From: Roseicyclus sp.
GTDB taxonomy: Bacteria > Pseudomonadota > Alphaproteobacteria > Rhodobacterales > Rhodobacteraceae
DNA length: 64,000 nt
Assembly: GCA_018401055.1 (NCBI GenBank)
Contig: JAGYLB010000097.1
Location: 1-64,000, forward strand
Direction: 5' to 3'
The position numbers and the translations under genes were made by a program. Below, piece by piece: positions 1 to 9,168 of the stretch. A model generated the notes under the pieces. It saw only the letters and a program-made list of their open reading frames with translations, searched no databases and was not told the origin of the DNA. The first letter of the stretch is position 1. Each line of letters starts with the position of its first letter.

Positions 1-1
1 G

Positions 2-121
2 GTCAATGACGACGACAAGCTGGAAGAAGCGGTGCGCCGTGTGATCCGGCAGGTCTGCATGACCGAAATTGGCAAGAAGCCCGAGGTGGCTGTCCTGATT
101 TCGCGGCTTATGGCGGCCTGA
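2..121 (+). CDS. rnj: Ribonuclease J, C-terminal end (partial)
   Basis: Thirty-nine codons ending in TGA, open at the left edge of the window. The residues contain LEEAVRRVIRQV, then GKKPEVAVLISRLMA. This basic helix followed by a GKKP-x-V-x-V strand resembles the extreme C-terminus of bacterial RNase J (MBL-fold/beta-CASP exo- and endoribonuclease), where the last domain mediates dimerisation. The catalytic part lies outside the window, so the assignment rests only on this tail. The next gene starts about 100 bp downstream in the same direction. Confidence 0.6.
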   Translation, partial: VNDDDKLEEAVRRVIRQVCMTEIGKKPEVAVLISRLMAA

Positions 122-180
122 CACACGAAATCCGGGCCGGTCACGCGGCCTGGCTAAACCTTCCCATTTGGGGGTCGTTG

Positions 181-203
181 AGAACAGATCAGAGTTCTGT
201 TCT
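181..203. promoter_or_regulatory. Inverted repeat upstream of the Cache/MCP-like gene
   Basis: AGAACAG, 9 nt, then CTGTTCT: a perfect 7-bp inverted repeat ending 16 nt before the ATG at 220. It could be an operator or an mRNA hairpin near the start site. No regulator can be named. Confidence 0.35.
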
Positions 204-219
204 ACGTGAGAAACCCCCC

Positions 220-1285
220 ATGCTTGATACCACACCGTCCGTCGATGAAGCCGCCGCCGGATACGAAGCGCTTGAGCGCATTGCCGACAAGGCCGAAGAC
301 CTGAGCCGCGCCGCGGCCCGCAAGACCCGAGAGATTCAGTCGGTGACGCTCCAGATGAACATGCTGGCGCTCAACGCCAAGATCGAGGCGGCGCGCCTAC
401 CAGCACGGGCGCGGGTTTGCGATTGTCGCGAACGCGGTCAAGGATCTGGCGCTGGACATCAACAGCGTCTCGACCGAACTGGACGCCGAGGTGGCCCGCG
501 GGCTGCAGGCGCTCAAGGACAGTGTCCACGATATGGCAATGCGGGCCGATGCCGAACGCCGTATCAATCAGGCGGGCGCCGTCATCGCGACGATGGATCG
601 CAATCTCTACGAGCGCACCTGCGACGTGCGGTCCTGGGCCAGCGAGGCGTTGATCACCGATTTCTGCGCCGACCCCGACCCGGCGCGCGCGGCCAGTGTC
701 GCCGCCCGTCTGGAGACGATCTGGCGGGTCTATCGGGTCTATGTCGACATCTGGCTGTGCGACATGCAGGGCCGTGTGATCGCCTCTGCCCGCGGGCGGC
801 AGTTTCCCGTCACGGGCCATGATGCCGCGCGTTCGGCGTGGTTTGGGCCGACGATGCAGTTGCCCGATGGCGACGGCTATGTGGTCGATGACATGCGGCG
901 CAGCCCTCAGATGGGGAACGACACCGTCCTCACCTATGCCGCAGCCGTGCGGCGCGGCGGCCGCTTTGACGGCACGCCGATCGGGGTTCTGGCCGTCCAT
1001 TTCGATTGGGGGCGGCAGGCCGAGTCGGTGCTCGTGCCCGATCAAGGCGGTCCTGCGGAGCTTAACACCCGGCTGATCATCGCGGACCGGACCGGGCTTA
1101 TTCTCGCCTCTTCCGACGGTCACGGCGTCCTGAGCGACACCATCCCTCTGGCCGAGACGAAGGAGGACAAGGGCGTCATCTCGGCCCGTACGGGCCTCGA
1201 ATACGCCTACCACCGCACGCCGGGGTTCGAGACCTACGAAGGTCTCGGATGGTTCGGAGTGGTCGCCCGACGCGCCATTCTCTAG
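220..1285 (+). CDS. Soluble sensor: MCP-like hairpin followed by Cache domain (frameshift near 395)
   Basis: About 355 aa when restored. The N-terminal 90 residues are helical and carry the tip signature of methyl-accepting chemotaxis proteins (NMLALNAKIEAAR, then HGRGFAIVANAVKDLA). The rest resembles a Cache/PDC ligand-binding domain (IWRVYRVYVDIWLCDMQGR, then a long strand-rich part). No signal peptide or membrane segment is visible, and the order is the reverse of a classical MCP, so it probably senses a cytoplasmic ligand; that role is inferred. The frame breaks at 390-397 inside a GCGCGC run, where two missing bases (GC) would restore the text EAARAYQHGRGF. Start chosen at the ATG after AACCCCCC; a GTG at 178 is possible. 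It converges on the helicase gene. Confidence 0.7.
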
Positions 1286-1298
1286 CCGGGGCAGCGTG

Positions 1299-1319
1299 CC
1301 GCCGCCTGTCAGGCGGCGG
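1299..1319. terminator. Stem-loop between convergent genes
   Basis: CCGCCGCCT, a 3-nt loop and AGGCGGCGG form a perfect 9-bp hairpin between the sensor stop (1285) and the helicase stop. It overlaps the helicase stop codon. There is no U-run, so it may only stabilise 3' ends. Confidence 0.4.
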
Positions 1320-3038
1320 TATCGTCCGCCTTGGGCCTCTTGGCCCGGCTGCGGCTGGTGCGAGGTTTGGGGGCAGGCTTGCCCTCATCGGCTGGCTCTT
1401 GCGTGGCTTGCGGCTCGGCCACGACCTCCAGATCCTGCGATACGACGGTCGTAGGGGCTTCATCCTCGTCGCTTTGGCTGGAGGTCGCGCGCGCAGGGCC
1501 GCCGCGGCGTTCGTCAAAGCTCATGGCGATGAAGCCGGGCAGGTGATCGCCCATGCCGATCACGCGGCCACCCCGATCCCGCTCGCCCCGATCCCTGTTG
1601 CCCCGGTCGCGCGGACCACGGTCATCGCGGTCCCGCGGCGCTCGGTCGTCTCGATCACGCGGCGCACGATCTTCTCGGGCGCGCGGGGCTGGTCACGCTC
1701 GCGCTCGCGCTGGGGCGGCTCGGCTTGGGCGGCCTCGGGCTGTGCCGCAGCGGCGGGCGCCTCGCCTTCTGCGGATCGCGACCCGGAACGCGGCCTGCGC
1801 GACCTGCTCCGACGCGGTGCATCGTCATCTGTCTCGGCCCGGGGAGCGGGGCGCGGTGCCTGTTCGGTGCTGCCTTGTTCCGGGCTCCACGGCAGAGGCG
1901 TGCGCGGGATTGTCGTCTCGATCAGGCTTTCGATGGCCGTGAGGTATTTCTCGTCGGAGGGCACCGCGATGGTGATGGCGATGCCGGTGCGCCCGGCGCG
2001 ACCTGTGCGGCCGATGCGGTGGACGTAATCCTCGGCATGGCTGGGCACGTCATAGTTGATGACATGGCTGACATTGGGAATGTCGAGACCGCGCGCGGCG
2101 ACGTCCGAGGCGACAAGGTACTTGATCGACCCGTCGCGGAACCCGTCAAGCGTGCGGGTGCGGTGCGACTGGTCCAGATCGCCATGGATCGGCTCGGCGT
2201 TCAGGCCGTGCTTTTTCATCGACTTGGCCACTACATCCACATCCACCTTGCGGTTGCAGAAGATGATGGCGTTGGTGCAGGCCGCGCCGTCGGCGGTGAT
2301 GGCCGCGCGCAGCATCTCGCGCTTTTCGGAGGCTGTTGTCTCGCGGTCGCGGCGGGAGGGGCGAAACTCCAGCAGGCGCTGTTCGATGGTGGCCGATGCG
2401 CTGGCTTGACGTGCGACCTCTATCCGGGCTGGATTCGAGAGGAAGGTGTTGGTGATCCGCTCGATCTCGGGCGCCATGGTGGCCGAGAAAAAGAAGGTCT
2501 GCCGGGTGAAGGGCACAAGGCCGAAAATGCGTTCGATGTCGGGGATGAACCCCATGTCGAGCATCCGGTCGGCCTCGTCCACAACCATCACCTTGACATC
2601 GGTCAGGATCAGTTTGCCGCGTTCGAAATGGTCGAGCAACCGGCCCGGTGTGGCGATCAGCACATCGACGCCCTTGTCGATCAGGGCGTCTTGTTCCTTG
2701 AAGCTGACGCCGCCGATCAGCAAGGCCTTGGTCAGCTTGACGTATTTGGCGTAGGTGTCGAAGTTTTCGGCCACCTGTGCCGCCAGTTCGCGCGTGGGGC
2801 ACAGCACAAGGCTGCGCGGCATGCGGGCGCGGGCGCGGCCGCGTGCAAGGATGGTGATCATCGGCAGCGTGAAGCTGGCGGTCTTGCCGGTGCCGGTCTG
2901 GGCGATGCCCAGAACGTCGCGCCCTTCGAGCGCGTGGGGGATGGCGCCGGCCTGGATCGGGGTGGGGGTCTCGTATCCGGCTTCGGATACGGCTTTCAGA
3001 ACCTTGGGATTAAGGTTGAGGTCGGAAAACGTCGTCAT
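1309..3038 (-). CDS. DEAD-box ATP-dependent RNA helicase (frameshift near 1638)
   Basis: Unwinds RNA duplexes with ATP, in ribosome assembly or cold-stress RNA remodelling as known for RhlE/CsdA-type proteins. Visible motifs in order: Q motif (TPTPIQ), Walker A AQTGTGKT, PTRELA, DEAD within VVDEADRMLD, SAT within FFFSATM, and motif VI HRIGRTGRAG. After the helicase core comes a low-complexity tail rich in Arg, Asp, Gly and Pro, then an acidic/basic end (RSRAKRPKADDTAA). Adding one G to the GGG run near 1638 joins the two frames into ERRGDRDDRGPRDRG, giving about 577 aa. The start is the ATG at 3038 (MTTFSDLNLNP), the usual N-terminus of this group; the frame stays open further upstream without similarity. 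Confidence 0.9.
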
Positions 3039-3195
3039 ATGCGTCCAGTCTGGCCGGGACACTCCCGGCATGGGGGGGTTGGAGCGCATCAAAGACCGTC
3101 GCGCCCCACGGATCAGGGCCCACGCGCGGATCGCGGGGTTGTGCTGGCACATAGGGGAAAAGCACCCCGCCGTCAAACAAGGCGGTGCCGGGCTG

Positions 3196-3669
3196 TCACA
3201 TTCCTGCCGCGCGCGTGGCGGCGTCCCTGAAAAGGGCGGCGGGCACGGTGATGTCGATGGCCCCGGACGGGCCTGTCAGGCGCGCGTCCAGGCCATCGCG
3301 CAGCGCCTGATCAAAGGTCGCGGCATCCAGAAGGATCATGCCCACCGGCGCGTCGCGGCAATGGCCATGGGTGCAGCCCGTCCCGCTTTCGCGCCGGAAA
3401 GGCAGGCGCGCGCCGTCCCGCCACGCGTCCGAGAAATGCAAGCGATGCACCCCGTCACGGCGGTGCCCGATGACCAGCGCGCGCGCCAGCGCCCCGTCAT
3501 GGGTGACGATGATGACATGGCCCATCAAGACGTGATGGGGGTGGTCGCTGATCTCTTGCTGGTCCGTATAGATGCCCGCAACGCCACTGGCCGCATTGGC
3601 CAGCGCACCGCCCGCGGCATGGACGGGCAGGGCGAGCAGGGACAAGCAGAGGGCGATCCAGCGGAGCAT
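3196..3669 (-). CDS. Small secreted hypothetical protein
   Basis: 157 aa with a clear signal peptide (MLRWIALCLSLLALPVHAAG, cleavage expected after HAA). The mature part is histidine-rich near its start (ISDHPHHVLMGH), has CTHGHC in the middle, and ends in a helix (PAALFRDAATRAAGM). The HH and C-x3-C pattern could bind metal, but I do not recognise a family. It is followed on the same strand by the helicase gene about 160 bp away. Confidence 0.6.
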   Translation of the reverse strand: MLRWIALCLSLLALPVHAAGGALANAASGVAGIYTDQQEISDHPHHVLMGHVIIVTHDGALARALVIGHRRDGVHRLHFSDAWRDGARLPFRRESGTGCTHGHCRDAPVGMILLDAATFDQALRDGLDARLTGPSGAIDITVPAALFRDAATRAAGM

Positions 3670-3705
3670 GCCGCCGGGTATGGCATCGACAGGGTTAAGG
3701 CGTGG

Positions 3706-4347
3706 TTAACCCGCGGCGGTGTGGTGCCAGTCCGGCCGGTAGCCCGCTGCCAGAACCGCAACTGTGGCGGCCGGAGTCAGAACGGTAAGCGGTCCGTCAG
3801 GCCGGGCTGTGGCGGTGTCATACCCAGCCGGGGCGAAGGGAAAGGCGCGGTGTCCGACGATGAGATGGGGATGGTCGCGCCACAGCACGAACACGCCATC
3901 GGGCAGGGCCTGCGCCTGCGCCTCATGCCGGACCTGCGCGCGGGTGCGGGTGACGCGGGCGGCGTGCAGATTGCGGTCCATCGTCATGCGGTCGGTCGGC
4001 CCAAAGGCGGCGGTCCAGGCCGTGATCCAGGCCTCGTAAGCCCCCCGGCGGCAATAGCCGCAGGGGCGATGCCCGGCGGCCAACGCCACCGCCTCATCCA
4101 CAAAGAACAGCGCGGTCCAGCCCCGATCCGGCATTGCCCCGTGATATTGCCCGCGCGGATGGGTCAGGGTGCAGGCGACCCAATGCGTATGCGTCCAGCG
4201 GGCGGTGCCGAGCGTGCCGTCGGGGCGGTGGAGGATGCCGCGATTGCCGGTCAGCGCGCCGCGATAGGCGCGGTCCGCCACGATCTCGCCCGTGGGCAGG
4301 ACGCGGTTCTGGAGCGGCACCGCCGGGCTGCCCAAGGCCTCCGTCAC
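3706..4347 (-). CDS. Conserved hypothetical protein with CGYC motif
   Basis: 213 aa, no signal peptide. The most telling part is GHRPCGYCRRGAYEAW (about residues 92-107), a Cys-x2-Cys pair in a basic setting reminiscent of the metal-binding segment of Ada-type proteins (RPCKRC), though only two cysteines are seen. Other conserved-looking text: GNRGILHR and HPRGQYHG near the N-terminus. It starts with GTG and overlaps the end of the VOC gene by four bases (GTGA), so the two are translationally coupled. Function unknown. Confidence 0.6.
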   Translation of the reverse strand: MTEALGSPAVPLQNRVLPTGEIVADRAYRGALTGNRGILHRPDGTLGTARWTHTHWVACTLTHPRGQYHGAMPDRGWTALFFVDEAVALAAGHRPCGYCRRGAYEAWITAWTAAFGPTDRMTMDRNLHAARVTRTRAQVRHEAQAQALPDGVFVLWRDHPHLIVGHRAFPFAPAGYDTATARPDGPLTVLTPAATVAVLAAGYRPDWHHTAAG

Positions 4348-4682
4348 GTTTTCCAGACAGCCATGGCGATGCCGCCCGGCGCAAGGAATTCGAACCGTCT
4401 GCCGCCGGGGAAGGCGAAGATGTCTTTGGTGATCTCGGCGCCAGCGGCCCGCACCTGCGCCAGCGCACCTTCCAGGTCATCGGCCCGCAAGACGATCAGC
4501 GGGGCCTGCGCTGCACCGCGCTCCAGCCCGCCGCCGGTGCCCGCGCCCTGAATGTCGCGGTAATCGGGGCCGTAATCCACGAAATCCCAGCCAAAGGCGG
4601 CAGCGAAGAAGGCCTGCGTTTCCTCCAGCACGGCCGAGGTGAATTCGACATAGTCGATCGGCAGGCGGGCAGGGGTTTGCAT
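4344..4682 (-). CDS. VOC (glyoxalase/bleomycin-resistance) family protein
   Basis: 112 aa, one VOC module: IDYVEFTSAVLEETQAFFAAAFGW at the N-terminus (beta-alpha unit) and the matching half GRRFEFLAPGGIAMAVWK at the end. The family uses paired beta-alpha-beta-beta-beta units to bind a metal or small molecule; substrate unknown here. Start chosen at the ATG at 4682 (MQTPARLPIDYVEF), as the 16-codon longer form adds only unstructured residues. Coupled to the next gene through a GTGA overlap. Confidence 0.75.
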   Translation of the reverse strand: MQTPARLPIDYVEFTSAVLEETQAFFAAAFGWDFVDYGPDYRDIQGAGTGGGLERGAAQAPLIVLRADDLEGALAQVRAAGAEITKDIFAFPGGRRFEFLAPGGIAMAVWKT

Positions 4683-4847
4683 GCGGGACCTCGTTCCGGT
4701 TTCGTTCCAGTCTTGCCGGTCCGGGGCCATCCGTCAATGCCGACGGCGCCTCATGCCTGTCACCAAAGTTTCGCCGTGCCGTGACACCGGGGTCAGGTTG
4801 ACGTGATCTGGGTCGGGCGCATGTCGTACCCACCCGGAGTTCCTGCC

Positions 4848-6164
4848 ATGACCCGTTTCCTTTTCACCTCCGCTCTTGTCGCCATCGCCCTTCCCGCCAC
4901 CGCACAGGACATGGTGCCCGCCGAACTGGCCGGCCACGCCTTTCTGCCGGCCTATTCCTTTTCCGTGCCGCCTGCGGACGCGCCCTTTGGTCTCGTTCTG
5001 TCGGGCCGCTTTCTCGACGCCACCGGCCGCCTCGACACGCCCGGGTCGGGTCCCGCGACGAACGGGCTGCGGCCGCCCTTCATCGGCCAGCCGCTGCAGG
5101 GCTTTTCCGGGTTCGCCGCGACCCGGCTCGAGGATGGCCGTCCGATCGCGCTGATCGACAACGGCTTTGGCACGCTTCTCAATTCGCCCGATGCGATGCT
5201 GTCCTGGACCGTGTTGGGCGTGGATTTCGAGGCGGGCGCGGTGTCCGTCGAGGACCGCGTCTGGCTGCGCGACCCCAATCGCGTCGTTCCTTTCCTGATC
5301 GTGAACGAGGCCAGCGACAGCCGCTACCTGACGGGCGGCGATTTCGACCCCGAATCGATCCAAGTCGTCGGCGACGAGGTCTGGATCGGCGAGGAGTTCG
5401 GGCCCTGGCTGATTTCGGCCAGCCTCGATGTTGTGGTCACCGGCGTCTTCCCTGTCGAGGTCGAGGGGCGCGTCGTGCGCTCGCCCGACAACCCCGGTCT
5501 GCGCGTCGGCGCGGTGGCCGGGACCGATTACCACCAGCCCCGCTCCGGCGGGTTCGAGGGAATGGCACTGCGGGACGGGATGCTGTGGGCAATGTTCGAA
5601 CAGCCGCTTCTGGATGACAGCGGCGCGTCCGAGGGCGCCTTTCTGCGCGCGATCGAGTTCGACCCCGAGGCGCGCGTCTGGACCGGCGAAGGCTTCCGCT
5701 TTCCCTTGACCGAAGGTGCGGCGGCGATCGGCGATTTCAACATGATCGACGAGACCCGCGCGCTGGTCATCGAACGCGACCAAGGGCAGGGGCACCCCAG
5801 CCTCGCCTGTGCCGAAGGCCAGACGGAGGGCTGTTTCGCAAACCCCGCGCGGGTCAAGCGGGTGACGCTGATCGACCTGTCGCAGATCGACGCCGAGGGC
5901 AATGTCGCCCGCCTGCGCCAGATCGATCTGATGAACATCGCCGATCCGGCGGGCCTCGCGGCCTTGCCGACCGATCAGGCCGAACCCACGCCGGGCGTCT
6001 TCACCTTCCCCTTCGTGACGATCGAGTCGGTGATCAGGGATGGCGACGAGCACATCCTTGTGTCCAATGACAACAACCTGCCCTTTTCGGCAGGGCGTCG
6101 TCTGGGCCTGCCCGACGATAACGAGATGATCCGCCTGCACGTGCCCGAACTGCTGGCCGACTGA
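4848..6164 (+). CDS. Secreted esterase-like/phytase-like family protein
   Basis: 438 aa. Signal peptide MTRFLFTSALVAIALPATAQ. The mature protein follows the pattern of the esterase-like-activity-of-phytase domain (PF13449): GFSGFAATRLEDGRPIALID, then GGDFDPESIQVV-GDEVWIGEEFGP, GGFEGMALRDGMLWAM, and a closing stretch with ESVIRDGDEHILVSNDNNLP. The family forms beta-propellers that probably act on phosphoesters or esters in the periplasm; the substrate is unknown. Start is the ATG at 4848 directly before the signal peptide. A strong hairpin follows the stop codon. Confidence 0.85.
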   Translation: MTRFLFTSALVAIALPATAQDMVPAELAGHAFLPAYSFSVPPADAPFGLVLSGRFLDATGRLDTPGSGPATNGLRPPFIGQPLQGFSGFAATRLEDGRPIALIDNGFGTLLNSPDAMLSWTVLGVDFEAGAVSVEDRVWLRDPNRVVPFLIVNEASDSRYLTGGDFDPESIQVVGDEVWIGEEFGPWLISASLDVVVTGVFPVEVEGRVVRSPDNPGLRVGAVAGTDYHQPRSGGFEGMALRDGMLWAMFEQPLLDDSGASEGAFLRAIEFDPEARVWTGEGFRFPLTEGAAAIGDFNMIDETRALVIERDQGQGHPSLACAEGQTEGCFANPARVKRVTLIDLSQIDAEGNVARLRQIDLMNIADPAGLAALPTDQAEPTPGVFTFPFVTIESVIRDGDEHILVSNDNNLPFSAGRRLGLPDDNEMIRLHVPELLAD

Positions 6165-6173
6165 AGAGCGCGC

Positions 6174-6197
6174 GGGGCCCCGGTTGTCCGGGGCCCC
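6174..6197 (+). terminator. GC-rich hairpin after the phytase-like gene
   Basis: GGGGCCCCGG, TTGT loop, CCGGGGCCCC: a perfect 10-bp stem starting 9 nt after the TGA. No long U-run follows, but position and strength suggest a transcript end. Confidence 0.6.
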
Positions 6198-6204
6198 GTC
6201 TGCG

Positions 6205-6282
6205 TCACGCCATCAATTCCATGGTCGCAGACAGCCGCACCTGCGGGTCGTCGCGCGCCACGCGGTGGATGTCCCACTGCAG
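6205..6282 (-). pseudogene. Fragment of a second prfC copy, 3' end
   Basis: Read on the minus strand this 78-bp segment ends in RVARDDPQVRLSATMELMA and TGA. The end of the intact prfC at 7239 reads RVARDYPQVRLSATKELMV. About 20 of 24 codons agree and the frame and stop are kept. Similarity stops abruptly at 6283. It has no start codon or upstream part, so it is a relic. Confidence 0.75.
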
Positions 6283-6354
6283 TCACGGGTTAAGAGAGGG
6301 TAAACGCACAGAGCCGCTGCGAGGCCCGTCTGGGGCTGATCAGGACTGCCTACT

Positions 6355-6390
6355 AAAAAGCCCCGCGCAAATGCATGCACGGGGCTTTGT
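6355..6390 (-). terminator. Rho-independent terminator of the VPLPA-CTERM gene
   Basis: On the minus strand AAAGCCCCG, a 14-nt loop, CGGGGCTTT then TT: a 9-bp stem with a T-rich tail, about 25 bp after the stop of the gene at 6415. Confidence 0.8.
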
Positions 6391-6414
6391 GTCGGGCTGG
6401 GGCCGTCTGTCGGA

Positions 6415-7092
6415 TCAGGCGTTGACCGTCTTGCGGCGCCGCATTGCGGCCAGACCGCCGATGCCTGCGATCAGCATCCACCCAGCCGCTGGCAGCGGAA
6501 TGGGCGAGGGGCCGCCTGTGCCCGGCGTGGCCGAGCCGAAGGTCACATTGTCGAACGCGATCTGGTTCTCGGTGCCGCCAAAGTCGATCGAGCGTGCGAT
6601 GCCGTCGAAGGTCACGCCGATCGGGACGAATACGTTAAATACCCCGGTCGGATCCCCGCTTCCCTGCGGTGTAACAGGCAGGAACAATGTCGCGAGGATG
6701 TTTCCGGTTGCGTTCAGGCCGTCATAGACGGAAATCGAGCCGGAGTTGTTGATTGCGCTGTAGAAAAACGAGAAACCGGTGGTGAACCCGGCGGAGTAAT
6801 TCAGCGTTGCTGCCGCACCGGTCAGAAAGAACAAGACGGTATCCGGCGAAGGCTCGTTGCCAAAATTACCAGTTCCGCCGGCATCCGAATCTACGAGCGC
6901 CAAGGCGTTGTCGCTGAACGAGATCCCCAGATCGCCGCCTGCGCCGCCATTGTAGAAATCGCCGATCGCAGTAGTGGCGTTCCCGATCGCTATGCCTTCG
7001 AAATCCAGTGTGATGATCGTCGACGCCGATGCTGCGGTGGCGAGCATGCCACCCGCGACGAGGCTCGCGGCCAAGAAATTCCTAATTTTCAT
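6415..7092 (-). CDS. VPLPA-CTERM sorting domain protein (exported)
   Basis: 225 aa. N-terminal signal peptide (MKIRNFLAASLVAGGMLATAASAS), a Gly/Asn/Asp/Ser-rich beta-type body, and a C-terminal tripartite tail: PIPLPAAGW, a hydrophobic helix (MLIAGIGGLAA) and RRRK. This is the VPLPA variant of the PEP-CTERM sorting signal, which is cut and anchored by an exosortase in bacteria that make exopolysaccharide. No exosortase or polysaccharide genes lie nearby. The body resembles PEP-CTERM proteins of unknown binding role. The start at 7092 is preceded by GGAGATAAGGCA; the longer in-frame start at 7140 lacks this. Terminator at 6355-6390. Confidence 0.85.
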   Translation of the reverse strand: MKIRNFLAASLVAGGMLATAASASTIITLDFEGIAIGNATTAIGDFYNGGAGGDLGISFSDNALALVDSDAGGTGNFGNEPSPDTVLFFLTGAAATLNYSAGFTTGFSFFYSAINNSGSISVYDGLNATGNILATLFLPVTPQGSGDPTGVFNVFVPIGVTFDGIARSIDFGGTENQIAFDNVTFGSATPGTGGPSPIPLPAAGWMLIAGIGGLAAMRRRKTVNA

Positions 7093-7238
7093 TGCCTTAT
7101 CTCCGCTAGAGAAGCCAAAAGTTTTGATTGTAAAAAACAATTAAGATACCTGTGTGAGTCGTGCAAAGGTTTTTATCGTGTATCGATAGGACGTTCATGG
7201 GTTGCGCACGCTAGGCTACCTGCCATGTCCATGCGCCC

Positions 7239-8846
7239 TCACACCATCAATTCCTTGGTCGCCGACAGCCGCACCTGCGGGTAGTCGCGCGCCACCCGGT
7301 CGATGTCCCATTGCAGGCGCGTCAGATAGACCGGGTCGCCGTCATTGTCGGTCGCCATGTGCTGCTTGTTGGCCTGCGCGAAAGCCTCCAGCGCGTCCTT
7401 GGGGGCATGCACCCAGCGGGCTGAGGTGAATTGCGACGGCTCGAACCGGACGGGCAGGCCGTATTCCCCCTCGATCCGGCTGGCCAGAACCTCGAATTGC
7501 AGCGCGCCCACGACACCCACCACAAAGCCCGAGCCGATCATCGGCTTGAAGACCTTGGCCGCACCTTCTTCGGCGAATTGCATCAGGGCCTTGTCCAGAT
7601 GCTTGGCCTTCATCGGATCGCCCGCGCGGCAGGTCTGCAGCAGTTCCGGCGCAAAGGACGGAATGCCGGTGAAACGCAGGCTTTCGCCCTCGGTCAGGGC
7701 GTCGCCGATGCGGAGTTGCCCGTGGTTGGGGATGCCGATGATGTCGCCCGCCCAAGCCTCTTCGGCAAGTTCGCGATCGGACGCCAGAAACATCACCGGG
7801 TTGCTGATCGCCATGGGTTTTTTCGACCGCACATGCGTCAGCTTCATGCCGCGCAGGAAATGGCCCGAGGCAAGGCGCACAAAGGCCACCCGGTCGCGGT
7901 GCTTGGGGTCCATGTTGGCCTGCACCTTGAAGACAAAGCCCGCCACCTTGTCTTCCTCGGGGGCGACCTGACGGGGTTCGGCGGGTTGCAGTTGCGGCGC
8001 GGGGCCGTATTCGGCCATTCCTGCCATCAGTTCCTTGACGCCGAAGGAATTGATCGCCGAGCCGAACCAGATCGGCGTCAGCGAGCCCTCGAGAAACGCC
8101 TTCGCGTCAAAGGGCGGCAACAGCTCGCGCGCCATCTCAAACTCTTCGCGCAACTGCGCCAAGAGGTCGGCGGGGACGTGTTCGGCCAGTTTCGGATCGT
8201 CCAGCCCGTCGATGCGGATGCTTTCGGCCACCCGGTTGCGGTCGGCGCGGTCCATCAGGTCGAGCCGGTCGTGCAAGATGTCGTAGCAACCGATGAACTC
8301 GCGCCCCATGCCGATGGGCCAGGAGGCCGGCGTCACGTCGATGGCCAGGTTTTCCTGGATCTCGTCGATGATGGTAAAGGTGTCGCGCGCCTCGCGGTCC
8401 ATCTTGTTGCAGAAGGTCAGGATCGGCAGATCGCGCATCCGGCACACTTCGAACAGTTTGCGGGTCTGGCTTTCCACGCCCTTGGCGCCGTCGATCACCA
8501 TGATCGCGGCATCCACGGCGGTCAGCGTGCGATAGGTGTCTTCGGAAAAATCGCTGTGGCCGGGCGTGTCGACAAGGTTGAAGCGATACTTGCCGAAATC
8601 GAACGACATGGCCGAGGCCGAGACCGAGATGCCCCGGTCCTTTTCCATCTGCATGAAGTCCGAGCGCGTGCGCCGCGCCTCGCCCTTTGCGCGCACTTGC
8701 CCCGCCATCTGGATCGCGCCGCCGAAGAGCAGGAATTTCTCGGTCAGCGTCGTCTTGCCCGCATCGGGATGCGAGATGATGGCGAATGTCCGGCGCCGCG
8801 CGATCTCGGGCGGCAGGGCGGGTCGATTGGTGGGTGCGTCGAGCAT
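7239..8846 (-). CDS. prfC: Peptide chain release factor 3
   Basis: 535 aa GTPase that recycles RF1/RF2 from the ribosome after termination. G1 HPDAGKTTLTEK, switch region RGISVSASAM, G3 DTPGHSDFSEDT, G4 CNKMDRE, then the RF3-specific domains (GVVGALQFEVLASRIEGEYG) to the end KELMV. Full family length and unbroken. Start is the ATG at 8846 (MLDAPTNRPALPPEIARRR); the frame continues upstream without similarity. Two relic pieces of another prfC copy lie on both sides (6205-6282 and 9694-9811). Confidence 0.96.
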   Translation of the reverse strand: MLDAPTNRPALPPEIARRRTFAIISHPDAGKTTLTEKFLLFGGAIQMAGQVRAKGEARRTRSDFMQMEKDRGISVSASAMSFDFGKYRFNLVDTPGHSDFSEDTYRTLTAVDAAIMVIDGAKGVESQTRKLFEVCRMRDLPILTFCNKMDREARDTFTIIDEIQENLAIDVTPASWPIGMGREFIGCYDILHDRLDLMDRADRNRVAESIRIDGLDDPKLAEHVPADLLAQLREEFEMARELLPPFDAKAFLEGSLTPIWFGSAINSFGVKELMAGMAEYGPAPQLQPAEPRQVAPEEDKVAGFVFKVQANMDPKHRDRVAFVRLASGHFLRGMKLTHVRSKKPMAISNPVMFLASDRELAEEAWAGDIIGIPNHGQLRIGDALTEGESLRFTGIPSFAPELLQTCRAGDPMKAKHLDKALMQFAEEGAAKVFKPMIGSGFVVGVVGALQFEVLASRIEGEYGLPVRFEPSQFTSARWVHAPKDALEAFAQANKQHMATDNDGDPVYLTRLQWDIDRVARDYPQVRLSATKELMV

Positions 8847-9168
8847 GGGCGCGATATAGCGACGGGTGGAGGCAGGGGCAATCGGGGTCAAGCGGTGAGG
8901 GGCGCGGGATCGGGGCCGTCGTCGCACGCATGGACGCTGCTCACCCTTGCGCAGGCAGTCAAGCCTCTAAAAAGGCAGGAAAATGCATTCAGCGTTAAGG
9001 GTCTGGAAAGTGTTTGAGGACGGGCCGCGGCTGTGTGGCGCGCGGTGAAGGCCGCCGGGGATCTCGGTTTGCTGCCTGTCCTGAGGGCGGCCCGATGGGG
9101 AGCCCGGGGTTTTGGCGCAGCGAACCGGCGGCCCACTGCGCCCTTTGGGGCGATAATGCCGCGCCGGA
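8847..9168. other. Intergenic region without a recognisable gene
   Basis: 322 bp between the prfC start and the end of the Gly/Pro-rich protein gene. I see no convincing coding frame, RNA or terminator. The part next to 8846 must hold the prfC promoter. The first 40 bp upstream of prfC (about 8850-8890) are the sequence that recurs in the relic at 9694-9811. Confidence 0.5.

Noticed and set aside
1725..4551. Very long plus-strand frames opposite the helicase and following genes
   Set aside because: They are antisense shadows caused by high GC at third positions; the minus-strand genes have clear motifs.
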